The position numbers and the translations under genes were made by a program. From Clostridiales bacterium (GTDB taxonomy: Bacteria; Bacillota; Clostridia; Saccharofermentanales; Saccharofermentanaceae), in contig DNAE01000202.1 of the NCBI GenBank assembly GCA_003543635.1, positions 1-13,459 on the forward strand: DNA of 13,459 nt, read 5' to 3'. The notes beneath the pieces were generated by a model. The model was not told where the DNA came from, made no database searches, and was given only the letters and a program-made list of their open reading frames with translations. Positions 1-7,611 of the stretch are shown piece after piece. Each line of letters starts with the position of its first letter. Position 1 is the stretch's first letter.

Positions 1-414
1 ACCGAGCAGCCCAGAGTACAGGCAGCTCAGCCCAGAAATATCTACGGCAACCAGAGACAGAGTGCTCCCGCACCTGCACCCGCTCCCGTACATAACGCGG
101 CTCCCGGATTCCTTTTCGGTGATGATTCCGCAAATGTGGTACAGGCTAAGAGGGAGGAGATCACGGAGCAGCCCGCTCCCGCCCCTGCACCTGCACCGGC
201 TCCCCAGCCCGTTCAGGTACAGCCCATGCAGCAGGTACAGCCCTACGGCACACCCAGGCAGGCAGCACCCGTTGCTCCCGCACCTGCAGCTCCCCAGAAT
301 CAGATGGGCGGCAGGCCTCAGGCTAACGTAACTCCTCAGCAGGCTCCCGATCAGGCTTCCGCAGCTCCCAAGTCCGCCAAGCCCTGGTTCATGTTCGGAA
401 GGGAATCCGAGTAA
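1..414 (+). CDS. ftsZ: C-terminal part of a Pro/Ala/Gln-rich protein, probably cell-division protein FtsZ (5' truncated)
   Basis: Reading frame 1 is open from the first base to TAA at 412-414, giving the last 137 residues of a protein whose start lies upstream. The visible part is low-complexity: alternating Ala-Pro tracts (residues 22-29 and 58-68) and many Gln, Pro and Ala residues, as expected for a disordered linker. It ends in a short hydrophobic-plus-basic peptide, KPWFMFGRESE. FtsZ, the tubulin-like division GTPase, typically ends in a disordered linker and a conserved tail peptide such as IPAFLRKR that binds FtsA and SepF; P-x-F-[L/M]-x-x-R is shared here. The position just upstream of nrdR also fits some Clostridia. 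No GTPase domain is in the window, so the name is an inference. Another protein with a disordered tail is possible. Confidence 0.5.
   Translation, partial: TEQPRVQAAQPRNIYGNQRQSAPAPAPAPVHNAAPGFLFGDDSANVVQAKREEITEQPAPAPAPAPAPQPVQVQPMQQVQPYGTPRQAAPVAPAPAAPQNQMGGRPQANVTPQQAPDQASAAPKSAKPWFMFGRESE
64..204 (+). repeat. Ala-Pro dipeptide repeat tracts within the tail of the first gene
   Basis: Two imperfect Ala-Pro tracts lie in the same frame, four AP units at 64-87 and about five at 172-204. The codons for Ala (GCT, GCA, GCC) and Pro (CCC, CCT, CCG) vary between units, so what is kept is the protein pattern and not an exact DNA repeat. They most likely form an extended flexible linker. Confidence 0.6.
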
Positions 415-432
415 CAGGGGCTTAGTCGAGTT

Positions 433-885
433 ATGAGATGCCCCAAGTGCGGCAACACTGACGATAAAGTCATTGATACCAGGCCCTCGGAGGAAGGACG
501 CACCATAAGGAGACGCAGGGAGTGTCTCCAGTGCAATTACAGATTTTCCACCATTGAGAGGGTCGAGGGGATCAGCCTTAAAGTAGTTAAGAAAGACGGA
601 ACGAGACAGGACTTCTCGAGTGATAAGCTCCTCGAGGGTCTTTCCGTTGCCTGTTCAAAGAGACCCGTATCCAACGAGGATCTCGTTTCCATAGTCTCCG
701 AAGTGGAGAATATGCTCCAGGAGCAGAAGAACGGGGAGATATCCACAAAGGTTATCGGCGAACATGTCATGAGAAGGCTCAAGGAGCTGGACAAGGTGGC
801 ATATGTAAGGTTTGCATCCGTTTACCACGATTTCACGGATGTATCGTCTTTCACCAGGGAAATCGAGAATATCAACAATGGGTGA
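433..885 (+). CDS. nrdR: Transcriptional repressor NrdR of ribonucleotide reductase genes
   Basis: A 150-residue protein of the usual NrdR length. The N-terminal zinc ribbon uses C3-x2-C6 and C31-x2-C34, with the family's basic stretch EGRTIRRRREC between them. An ATP-cone domain follows from about residue 48 to 138 (VVKKDGTRQDF, then the ACSKRPVS segment). NrdR senses ATP/dATP through the cone and represses ribonucleotide reductase operons by binding paired NrdR boxes. No nrd gene or NrdR box was seen in this window, so its targets lie elsewhere. The start ATG puts the zinc ribbon at residue 3 as in the family; the upstream Shine-Dalgarno candidate (AGGGG near 416-420) is far away and weak. 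Identification is firm. Confidence 0.96.
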   Translation: MRCPKCGNTDDKVIDTRPSEEGRTIRRRRECLQCNYRFSTIERVEGISLKVVKKDGTRQDFSSDKLLEGLSVACSKRPVSNEDLVSIVSEVENMLQEQKNGEISTKVIGEHVMRRLKELDKVAYVRFASVYHDFTDVSSFTREIENINNG

Positions 886-889
886 CAGT

Positions 890-1609
890 ATGAAAAAGGT
901 TCTTTTGATAGATGACGATCCCGGAATAATCGAGGTCCTGAAGCTCTATTTCGAGAAGGAGGGATATTCCACCTCCGTCTGTATGCAGGGCGACAAGGCC
1001 ATCGCCGCTTTCAACGTATCCCGCCCGGATATCATCATATTGGATCTCATGCTTCCCGGCATGGACGGATATGACATCTGCAAGGAGATAAGGAAGACCT
1101 CCGACGTACCCATCATAATGCTCACCGCAAGGACAGATACCCTTGATAAGGTGGTGGGACTGGAACTGGGTGCCGACGACTATGTACAGAAGCCCTTCGA
1201 GCCCAAGGAACTCCTTGCCAGGGTAAAGGCAGTCTTAAGAAGGACAGGCAGGAGCGAGGCCTCCCCCGAGAAGAAGGAGGAGGAAAGCGTGGAGACGGGA
1301 AGCGAAGTCATCTCCTATCCCGGTTTCTCCGTGGACAAGGTGAAGTATGTGGTCACCGTCGACGGCGAAGAGATCTACATGCCCCCCAAGGAACTGGAAC
1401 TCCTTTTCTTCCTGGCATCCAACCCCAACAGGGTCTTCACCAGGGAACAGCTCCTCGAGAACGTCTGGGGCTACGATTTCTACGGAGAGTCCAGGACCGT
1501 TGACGTTCACGTTAAGAGGATCCGCGAGAAGATAGAGAATCCCGGCAGAGAGCAGAACTGGTGTATTAAGACCGTCTGGAGCAAGGGCTATAAGTTCGAG
1601 ACAAAATAA
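890..1609 (+). CDS. OmpR/PhoB-family response regulator
   Basis: A 239-residue two-domain response regulator. The receiver domain (about 1-120) has the acidic pocket D8-D9-D10, phosphoacceptor D52 (in IILDLMLPGMDG), T79 (MLTART) and K101 (QKPF). After a charged linker rich in Glu and Lys, a winged-helix DNA-binding domain runs from about 143 to 239 (PPKELELLFFLASNPNRVFTR, then SRTVDVHVKRIREKI). I chose ATG 890 because MKKVLLIDDD is the canonical receiver start, four bases after the nrdR stop; in-frame ATGs at 878 and 812 would add 4 or 26 residues that overlap nrdR. Its kinase follows at once, so it is the partner regulator of that kinase. Target genes and stimulus cannot be told from sequence. 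Confidence 0.95.
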   Translation: MKKVLLIDDDPGIIEVLKLYFEKEGYSTSVCMQGDKAIAAFNVSRPDIIILDLMLPGMDGYDICKEIRKTSDVPIIMLTARTDTLDKVVGLELGADDYVQKPFEPKELLARVKAVLRRTGRSEASPEKKEEESVETGSEVISYPGFSVDKVKYVVTVDGEEIYMPPKELELLFFLASNPNRVFTREQLLENVWGYDFYGESRTVDVHVKRIREKIENPGREQNWCIKTVWSKGYKFETK

Positions 1610-1630
1610 GGATACGAAGGAGCCCTGGCC

Positions 1631-3133
1631 ATGCCGATCAGAAAGAAAAACGTATCGGCAAGTTTTGCCGTATTTCTCAATACATTCCTGATCATAAGCA
1701 CAGTGATTGTTTTTGCTGTGCTTCTTTTTCTTTCTTACGAGAATATGTATAACCAGGCCATAAGCCGGGGTATAGAACAGACGAGGAAGACGGCCGCAGG
1801 GGTCGCTTCCGATATCGGGGATATCTATTCGGAATATGTTCCCGTCTTCGATAACACCGGAGTGATAGAGGACGGTACCGAGGCCAAGACCAAGATCGAC
1901 ATATATCTGTCCTCGGCTCTTTACGAGGATAAGGGTGACATCGCCGTCACCGATCTTGACGGCAATATCTACTCCGGTAACTACCACGTCCTCTCAGGGG
2001 AGCGCATCATCGACAGCGACGCCCAGGAGCTTATCCGCGGGGCGGGGAAGGACACTTCCATCCTGACCCGGGAGATGCGCGGCAGATATGCCATCATGTG
2101 CAGCTGTAAGATCGAGGGCACGGATCTTTACGCCTTCGTCTACTACACCCTGAACACTTCCGAGGTCTTAAGCGAATACGTATCGGTCATCCTCTTTCCG
2201 GCCCTTATCTCCATGCTGGCGGCGGTGGCCCTCTTCATAGGATTCGTGGACCTCTCGGTCAAGCCCGTAAGGGAGATATCCAAGGTCACATCCAAAGTAT
2301 CCGGGGGAGATCTCTCCGTCAGGGTGCCCAGGAAATTCACGGACGACAACGACATGTCCTCCATGACGGTCTCCTCGGATATAGCGGAGCTTGCAAGGAC
2401 CGTCAACAACATGATCGAGGCCCTGGAGAACCAGGAGAAGGACAGGAACGTCTTCATCTCCTCCATCGCCCACGACATAAGGACGCCCCTGACCTCCATC
2501 AACGGCTTCATAACGGCGATGCTGGACGGTACCATCCCCGCGGACAAGAACGAGAAGTATCTCCTCATGATCAAGCAGGAGGTGGACAGGATAAGGAAGC
2601 TCATCGTGCAGATGACGGAGGCTTCGTCCCTTTCCCATGTGGATCCCGAGCTCATGGAATCCTTTAACGTCCGGGAGATGATAACCGACACGACGGAAAA
2701 CCTGGAGCCCCAGCTCAGGGAAAAGTCCATAACCCTTACAAACGATCTGGAGGGCCTTACGAAGGAGATGTCCTACGGCGACGCCCAGCAGCTTTGCAGG
2801 GTCTTCATGAATATCGTTACCAACGCCATCAAGTTCACCCCCGAGAACGGGAAGATCAATGTCACCGCGGCGTCGGACGACAAGGAAAAGAAGATACTCA
2901 TCTCCGTGGAGGATTCCGGTCCCGGCATCGAACCCGAGAAGAGGAACCGCGTATTCGAGAGTTTCTACAAGGCGGACCCCTCGCGCAAGCAGGAGGGATT
3001 CGGCCTCGGCCTTTACATATGCAAGCAGATCTTATCCGCCCACGATCAGACCATCTACGTGGACGGAAGCGAGACCCTGGGAGGTGCCAGGTTCGTCTTC
3101 ACCTTCCCCTACGTTCCGGAGGATAAGAAATGA
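1631..3133 (+). CDS. Membrane-bound sensor histidine kinase, partner of the upstream response regulator
   Basis: A 500-residue HAMP-containing sensor kinase. Predicted membrane helices at about 10-34 and 184-206 flank an extracytoplasmic sensor domain of roughly 150 residues, which includes C157 and C159. A HAMP linker (about 207-265) leads to the dimerisation domain with phosphoacceptor H281 (SSIAHDIRTPL). The ATP-binding domain shows the N box (N394 and N398 in NIVTNAIKF), G1 (EDSGPGIEP, 427-435), an F box (ESFYKAD) and G2 (GFGLGLYICK). All residues needed for autophosphorylation are present. The start ATG has a good Shine-Dalgarno AAGGAG at 1617-1622, eight bases upstream. The stop overlaps the nth start (ATGA), so the genes are translationally coupled. 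The ligand is unknown. Confidence 0.95.
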   Translation: MPIRKKNVSASFAVFLNTFLIISTVIVFAVLLFLSYENMYNQAISRGIEQTRKTAAGVASDIGDIYSEYVPVFDNTGVIEDGTEAKTKIDIYLSSALYEDKGDIAVTDLDGNIYSGNYHVLSGERIIDSDAQELIRGAGKDTSILTREMRGRYAIMCSCKIEGTDLYAFVYYTLNTSEVLSEYVSVILFPALISMLAAVALFIGFVDLSVKPVREISKVTSKVSGGDLSVRVPRKFTDDNDMSSMTVSSDIAELARTVNNMIEALENQEKDRNVFISSIAHDIRTPLTSINGFITAMLDGTIPADKNEKYLLMIKQEVDRIRKLIVQMTEASSLSHVDPELMESFNVREMITDTTENLEPQLREKSITLTNDLEGLTKEMSYGDAQQLCRVFMNIVTNAIKFTPENGKINVTAASDDKEKKILISVEDSGPGIEPEKRNRVFESFYKADPSRKQEGFGLGLYICKQILSAHDQTIYVDGSETLGGARFVFTFPYVPEDKK

Positions 3134-3762
3134 GGAAAAGAGAGCTTGCGGATCTCACCTGGGATTCCCTCGAAAAGGCCTTCCCCGATTCTGAGTGCAC
3201 CCTGGAGCGTGACCTCCCGGAACGTCTTGCCATAAGGGGCATCCTTTCCGCCCAGTGCACGGACGTGAGGGTCAACCTCACCTGCAGGGATCTTTTCGCT
3301 AAGTATAAGGACATGGAAAGCCTGGCGGATGCAGAAGTCGGGGATATTGCCGATATCATCAGGCCCTGCGGCCTCACGGGATCCAAGTCCCGGTCGGTGC
3401 ACGAGTTCGCGCGTCTCATGACGACCAAGTGGCAGGGACGCGTTCCCGATGACGTTAACGAGCTCATGAGCTGCCCCGGCATCGGAAAGAAGATCGCCAA
3501 CCTCATAGTGGGAGAGATATACGGGATACCCGCCATCGTGGTGGATACCCACTGTAAGCGCGTCATGTACCGCATAGGCCTTACGAATAACACGGAGCCC
3601 CTGAAGGTGGAATCGGACCTGTGCAAGGTCTTCCCCCGGGAGCGCTGGATAACCCTGGGACACAAGGCGGTGGACCTGGGCAGGGCGTACTGTAAGGCGG
3701 CGGGACCTAAGTGCGGGGAATGTCCCTGCAATGCCTTCTGCAGAAAGAGGGATGTCAAGTGA
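3130..3762 (+). CDS. nth: Endonuclease III, DNA glycosylase/AP lyase with a 4Fe-4S cluster
   Basis: A 210-residue protein of normal Nth length. It removes oxidised pyrimidines and cleaves at abasic sites in base excision repair. The helix-hairpin-helix motif is SCPGIGKKIAN (114-124). Catalytic Lys121 and Asp139 (VVDTH) are 18 residues apart, as are K120 and D138 of the Escherichia coli enzyme. The C-terminal cluster loop has C188-x6-C195-x2-C198-x5-C204, the exact family spacing. LSAQCTDVRVN near residue 39 is the family's conserved N-terminal helix. The ATG overlaps the kinase stop (ATGA) and has GGAGG at 3118-3122. Its own end overlaps the recG start. With recG it forms a DNA repair pair. 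Confidence 0.96.
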   Translation: MRKRELADLTWDSLEKAFPDSECTLERDLPERLAIRGILSAQCTDVRVNLTCRDLFAKYKDMESLADAEVGDIADIIRPCGLTGSKSRSVHEFARLMTTKWQGRVPDDVNELMSCPGIGKKIANLIVGEIYGIPAIVVDTHCKRVMYRIGLTNNTEPLKVESDLCKVFPRERWITLGHKAVDLGRAYCKAAGPKCGECPCNAFCRKRDVK

Positions 3763-5894
3763 TCACCCTGGGAGATTCCGTCGGTGTACTCTACGGTATA
3801 GGAGAGGAGACAAAGAAGCGCCTGGAGAGACTGGAGATCTTCACGGTCTACGATCTCCTGAGCTTTCTTCCCGTGAGGTATAACGACTGGTCGGCGGTGA
3901 AGAACATCTGCGACTGCGAGGAGGGGAAGGAGATATCCTTCCTGGCTAAGCTCACCACCATGCCCGCCAGGAAGGGGATCAAGAGGACGGCTCCCGTCGC
4001 CTTTTATGTGAGCGACGGAACGGGGAGGATAGAGATCTCCTTCTTTAACGCTCCCTACCTGATATCGAAGTTCACCCGGGGGGATTCGGTGTTCGTTCAC
4101 GGCACCGTGACCTCCTACGGAAATAAATACCAGATAGTAAACCCCTACATGGAGAAAACGGATACCACGGAGGGCCTGTCCCTCATAAGACCCGTTTACC
4201 GCCAGACGGCGGGGATAACTTCCCTTCAGCTCAAGAAGTGGGCGAAGACCGCCCTGGGACTTGTATCTGAGCAGATAAGGGATATGATCCCCCGGGAGAT
4301 AAAGGAGAAGGAGGGGCTCTGCGAAGCGGCGGAAGCCTACAGGTTTGTCCATGATCCCAAGTCTCTGGAGGAGGCTGCAAGGGGGCGGCGCAGGATCGCC
4401 TACGAGGAGCTCATAATGCTGGGCATCGGCATGAAGCATTTCATGCATAACGAGGGACCCGAGGAGGTGGCTCCCGTCGTGGTGCCCAAGAAGATACCCG
4501 CCGAAGCGGCAGGCCGTTGGAAGACGGTGCTGGGCAACCTGGGATTCGAACTCACGGATGACCAGAAGGCGGCCCTCCGGGATATACAGGCGGACCTCAT
4601 GAACAGCAAGCCCATGAACAGGCTGGTCCAGGGAGACGTGGGTTCCGGTAAGACGGCGGTGGCGGTCCTTGCCATGGCCATGACGGCCATAATGGGAAAA
4701 CAGGCGGTGCTCCTTGCCCCCACATCGGTCCTGGCAAAGCAGCACTACGATTCTGCAACGAACCTCCTTAAGGGATCGGGGATCAATGTGGCGCTCCTTC
4801 TGGGCAAGACAAAGGCCTCCCTTAAAAGGGAGATCAAGGAGATGACAAAGAACAATGAGAGCTCCGTTATAATCGGAACCCATGCGGTGTTATCCGACGA
4901 CGTGAAGTTCTCGGATCTCGCTCTGGTCATCGCCGACGAGCAGCACAGGTTCGGAGTAAAGCAGAGGGAGAAGCTCCTGGTGAGCCGGGAGGACGAGGAG
5001 ATCAACAGCGTCCATAACCTGGTCATGACGGCTACCCCCATCCCCAGGACACTGGCCATGGTGATCTACGGAGACATGGATACCTCCGTCATCAAGCAGA
5101 AGCCCGCGGGACGTAAGGAGATCAAGACCAACTTCCTGCCCTCCACGGATTCCCCGGATCTTTACCGGGCCATGAGGGCGAAGCTGGAAGCGGGGGAGCA
5201 GATCTATATCGTGTGCAGCAGGATCGACGACGATTCCGAAGGCTGGGCATGGGACGAGATAACGGACATGGACGAGGAGAGCGCCGGCGGAACGTTTGTC
5301 AGCGTCAAGACCATGTATAAGAGACTGGAGGACTCCGGATTATCGGGGGACTTCAAGACTGAGATGCTATACGGCTCCATGAAGGAGAAGGATAAGCTGG
5401 ATGTCATGGAAAGGTTCCTTTCCGGGGAGACGAAGATCCTTGTTTCCACCACGGTGATCGAGGTGGGAGTAAATAACCCCAATGCCACCATGATGATAAT
5501 AATGGATGCGGACAGGTTCGGTCTTTCCACCCTCCACCAGCTCAGGGGAAGGATCGGAAGGGGCGATAAGCAGTCCTACTGTATCCTGGCCTCGGATAAG
5601 AGGACGGAGGTGGCCCTCACCCGTATGAAGCTGATGTGCGAATGTTCCGACGGCTTTGAGCTGGCGGGCAAGGATCTGGAGCTCAGGGGCCCGGGAGACT
5701 TTTTCGGGACGAGACAGCACGGTATCCCCCAGCTCCGGGCGGCGAACCTTTTCACGGATTCGGATATCGCCAGGACGGCCTGCGACTGCGTAAACAGGAT
5801 CTTCGAAGAGGGCGGGGAGGAAGCGCAGAAGCTTTACGAGAATATAAAGTACATGTTCGACTTGAGATTTAAAGATAAGATGGGGACTTTGTGA
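3759..5894 (+). CDS. recG: ATP-dependent DNA helicase RecG
   Basis: A 711-residue branch-migration helicase that remodels stalled forks and Holliday junctions. The N-terminal wedge/OB domain spans about 50-135. The motor domains show Walker A GDVGSGKT (292-299), the RecG-type DEQH box (393-396), motif III TATPIPR (424-430) and motif VI QLRGRIGRG (594-602), followed by the translocation region ELRGPGDFFGTRQ (641-653). I chose GTG 3759 as start: it overlaps the nth stop (GTGA), has AGAGGG at 3745-3750 eight bases upstream, and yields MITLGDSVGVLYGIG, a normal RecG beginning. The frame is open further upstream to ATG 3711, but that extension only reads nth's cysteine-cluster DNA in another frame. 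The segment around 491-515 after motif IV is somewhat acidic and long. Confidence 0.96.
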   Translation: MITLGDSVGVLYGIGEETKKRLERLEIFTVYDLLSFLPVRYNDWSAVKNICDCEEGKEISFLAKLTTMPARKGIKRTAPVAFYVSDGTGRIEISFFNAPYLISKFTRGDSVFVHGTVTSYGNKYQIVNPYMEKTDTTEGLSLIRPVYRQTAGITSLQLKKWAKTALGLVSEQIRDMIPREIKEKEGLCEAAEAYRFVHDPKSLEEAARGRRRIAYEELIMLGIGMKHFMHNEGPEEVAPVVVPKKIPAEAAGRWKTVLGNLGFELTDDQKAALRDIQADLMNSKPMNRLVQGDVGSGKTAVAVLAMAMTAIMGKQAVLLAPTSVLAKQHYDSATNLLKGSGINVALLLGKTKASLKREIKEMTKNNESSVIIGTHAVLSDDVKFSDLALVIADEQHRFGVKQREKLLVSREDEEINSVHNLVMTATPIPRTLAMVIYGDMDTSVIKQKPAGRKEIKTNFLPSTDSPDLYRAMRAKLEAGEQIYIVCSRIDDDSEGWAWDEITDMDEESAGGTFVSVKTMYKRLEDSGLSGDFKTEMLYGSMKEKDKLDVMERFLSGETKILVSTTVIEVGVNNPNATMMIIMDADRFGLSTLHQLRGRIGRGDKQSYCILASDKRTEVALTRMKLMCECSDGFELAGKDLELRGPGDFFGTRQHGIPQLRAANLFTDSDIARTACDCVNRIFEEGGEEAQKLYENIKYMFDLRFKDKMGTL

Positions 5895-5895
5895 T

Positions 5896-6462
5896 ATGCC
5901 CAGAGTAGTAGCGGGAGAATACAGAGGAACGATCCTTCAGGCACCGAAGGGTGATAATACGAGACCGACGACGGATAAGGTCAAGGAGGCGCTGTTCTCC
6001 ATGATCCAGACCCGGGTGGGAGATGCCGTGGTGCTGGACATCTTCTCGGGAACGGGACAGATCGGCATCGAGGCGGTGAGCCGCGGGGCGTCGAAGGCCT
6101 ATATGGTGGACCGGGCGGGAAGCGCGATCTCCGTAATAAGGTCGAACCTTCAGAAGATCCGTGCGGATAAGGATCCCAGGTTCGTCGTCTTAAAGAGCGG
6201 ATATCAGAATGCCCTTAAGTCCCTGGGGGAACAGGGGATCAAATTCGACATCATATTCCTGGACCCTCCCTATGATATCGCCCACAGGTGCAGCGTGGAG
6301 ATCGCGGATCTTGTGAACAGCCTGGATCTTCTCTCTGAGGACGGGATAATGATAGTGGAATCCTCCTCGGAACTGCCCTTTGACACAGATGTAATAAACT
6401 TGCAATTCAACCGTTCTTGTCGTTACGGTCTAACAATGATAACATTCTTTAGTAAAGGATGA
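5896..6462 (+). CDS. rsmD: 16S rRNA (guanine966-N2)-methyltransferase RsmD
   Basis: A 188-residue Rossmann-fold methyltransferase. The N-terminal family motif RPTTDKVKEALFSMI (23-37) is present, the S-adenosylmethionine-binding loop is LDIFSGTGQIGIEA (47-60), and the catalytic motif is DPPY (123-126, in FLDPPYD). RsmD methylates G966 of 16S rRNA during 30S assembly. It begins one base after the recG stop and is followed by coaD, an rsmD-coaD order that is very common in bacteria. The last 30 or so codons are visibly more A/T-rich than the rest of the gene, possibly because they carry a promoter for coaD. Confidence 0.94.
   Translation: MPRVVAGEYRGTILQAPKGDNTRPTTDKVKEALFSMIQTRVGDAVVLDIFSGTGQIGIEAVSRGASKAYMVDRAGSAISVIRSNLQKIRADKDPRFVVLKSGYQNALKSLGEQGIKFDIIFLDPPYDIAHRCSVEIADLVNSLDLLSEDGIMIVESSSELPFDTDVINLQFNRSCRYGLTMITFFSKG
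6417..6445 (+). promoter_or_regulatory. Possible weak promoter for coaD inside the end of rsmD
   Basis: TTGTCG at 6417-6422 and TAACAT at 6440-6445 are separated by 17 bases, each matching four of six sigma-A consensus positions. They lie in the A/T-rich tail of rsmD, with the coaD Shine-Dalgarno about 20 bases downstream. The match is weak and could be chance. Confidence 0.25.
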
Positions 6463-6480
6463 TGACGGAGGTCTCTTTTC

Positions 6481-6969
6481 ATGACTACTCTCCTGTTCCC
6501 GGGCAGTTTTGATCCCTTCACGAGGGGGCACCGAGATATAGCAAGACGAGCAGCACGGGTTTGTGATAAACTGTACGTGGCGGTCATGCACAACGATTCG
6601 AAGAATCATCTTTTCACGCCTGAAGAAAGGGTGTTCATGGCTAAGGAATCCCTTGCCGAATATCCGAACATAGAAGTAATACGTTCCGACGGACTTACCG
6701 TGGATGTCTTCAGGGAGACCAAGGCGAATGCCGTGGTGAGGGGCATAAGATCTGAGTCTGACTTCAGATACGAAGCGGAGATGGCGCTGGCAAACAGGCT
6801 TTTGTTCTCCGAGTACGATGTGGTACTCCTGCCCTGCAGGGACGATCTGTCACTGATAAGCTCGAGCATCGTTAAGGAGGTCGGATCATACGGCGGAGAT
6901 ATCTCCAAGATGGTACCGGCACAGATAGTTGATTTTGTAAAAGAGAAACTGAAGAAAGGCAGGAATTGA
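6481..6969 (+). CDS. coaD: Phosphopantetheine adenylyltransferase
   Basis: A 162-residue nucleotidyltransferase of standard CoaD length. It joins ATP and 4'-phosphopantetheine to give dephospho-CoA, the next-to-last step of coenzyme A synthesis. The nucleotide-binding T-x-G-H motif is in GSFDPFTRGH (8-17). Other family landmarks are K41, the VRGIRSESDFRYE segment with R87 and R90 (86-98), the NR at 105-106, and ISSSIVKE (126-133) followed by GGDISKMVP. The ATG is preceded by GGAGG at 6467-6471, nine bases away. It lies 18 bases after rsmD and three bases before the next gene, so it is part of the same transcription unit. Confidence 0.97.
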   Translation: MTTLLFPGSFDPFTRGHRDIARRAARVCDKLYVAVMHNDSKNHLFTPEERVFMAKESLAEYPNIEVIRSDGLTVDVFRETKANAVVRGIRSESDFRYEAEMALANRLLFSEYDVVLLPCRDDLSLISSSIVKEVGSYGGDISKMVPAQIVDFVKEKLKKGRN

Positions 6970-6972
6970 TAT

Positions 6973-7491
6973 ATGGAGAATAACAATTACGCACCTAACC
7001 CGGGAGCTCCCGTTTCCCCCAGGTCAAGTGAAAGATATGATCCCATCAGACACATAGATGAGCTGATCGAAGTGATCAGGGAGGCCAGCGGCGTTCCCTT
7101 CACGGATAAGTGCTCCGTCGACAGGGGCGACATGATCGCTTCCTTAGAGGAACTCAAGAACAGACTTCCTGCTTCCGTTGCCCAGTCCAACGATATCGTA
7201 ATGAGAGCCCAGGAGATCATCGGTACGGCAAGGGAGAAGAATAAGAAGATCATCGACGATGCCAACAGGATGTACGCATCCAAGGTAAACGACCACGAGA
7301 TCACCAAGGGCGCAAGGGATGAGGCAGAGAACATCATCGTTGCGGCAGAGGCCCAGGCAGACGACCTTCGTAAGAGCGCTCACATGTATGTTAAGCAGCT
7401 CCTCAACACTGCCAACAACACATTGAGCGAGAGCATCGCCCAGATCCAGACAAACCTCAAGGAGATCGATTCCACCATCGATTCCATGTAA
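6973..7491 (+). CDS. Coiled-coil protein resembling ATP synthase subunit B/V-type subunit H or DivIVA (function unknown)
   Basis: A 172-residue, mostly helical protein without membrane helix or signal peptide. A short Asn/Pro-rich N-terminus (1-22) is followed by a globular-looking segment (about 25-65, with VPFTDKCSVDRGDMIASLEELKNRLP) and a long Ala/Glu/Lys-rich amphipathic helix region (about 70-170) likely to form a coiled coil. This layout matches a conserved Clostridia family found after coaD, often labelled ATPase or V-type ATPase subunit H-like on weak similarity to stalk helices. The segment around 47-65 resembles the beginning of the DivIVA-like members. No ATPase motif is visible. 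It is the last gene before the strong terminator. A structural or cell-envelope role is a guess. Confidence 0.8.
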   Translation: MENNNYAPNPGAPVSPRSSERYDPIRHIDELIEVIREASGVPFTDKCSVDRGDMIASLEELKNRLPASVAQSNDIVMRAQEIIGTAREKNKKIIDDANRMYASKVNDHEITKGARDEAENIIVAAEAQADDLRKSAHMYVKQLLNTANNTLSESIAQIQTNLKEIDSTIDSM

Positions 7492-7514
7492 GTTAAAAAC
7501 AACAGAAACAACCG

Positions 7515-7546
7515 CGGGATCCTTATCAAAAGGGTCCCGTTTTTTT
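7515..7546 (+). terminator. Rho-independent terminator closing the nrdR-coaD block
   Basis: CGGGATCC (7515-7522) pairs with GGGTCCCG (7532-7539) as an eight-pair stem with one T-G wobble and a nine-base loop, followed by seven T residues (7540-7546). It lies 24 bases after the stop of the coiled-coil gene. This is a textbook intrinsic terminator on the + strand and separates the upstream block from the ATPase module. Confidence 0.93.
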
Positions 7547-7562
7547 AAAGGCGGCGCGATCA

Positions 7563-7591
7563 TTGAAAACAACTCCTGCCGGTCTTAAAAT
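7563..7591 (+). promoter_or_regulatory. Sigma-A-type promoter of the ATPase/TOPRIM module
   Basis: TTGAAA (7563-7568) and TAAAAT (7586-7591) are separated by exactly 17 bases, each matching five of six consensus positions. Transcription would start near 7598, leaving a leader of about 14 bases with the Shine-Dalgarno sequence GAGGTG at 7600-7605. It lies between the terminator and the ATPase gene, where a promoter is required. Confidence 0.7.
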
Positions 7592-7611
7592 ATAGTCACG
7601 AGGTGATTTAT

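Noticed and set aside
812..889. Longer N-terminus for the response regulator from ATG 812 or 878
   Set aside because: The extra residues read nrdR's conserved end in another frame and precede the canonical receiver start.
3711..3758. Upstream ATG start for recG
   Set aside because: The extension lies in nth's cluster-coding DNA and the GTG at 3759 has a well-placed Shine-Dalgarno and the usual stop-start overlap.
3099..4883. 594-codon open frame on the minus strand across nth and recG
   Set aside because: It is antisense to two firmly identified genes; its low-complexity His/Leu/Gly-rich translation has no recognisable motif and arises from the biased codons of the + strand.
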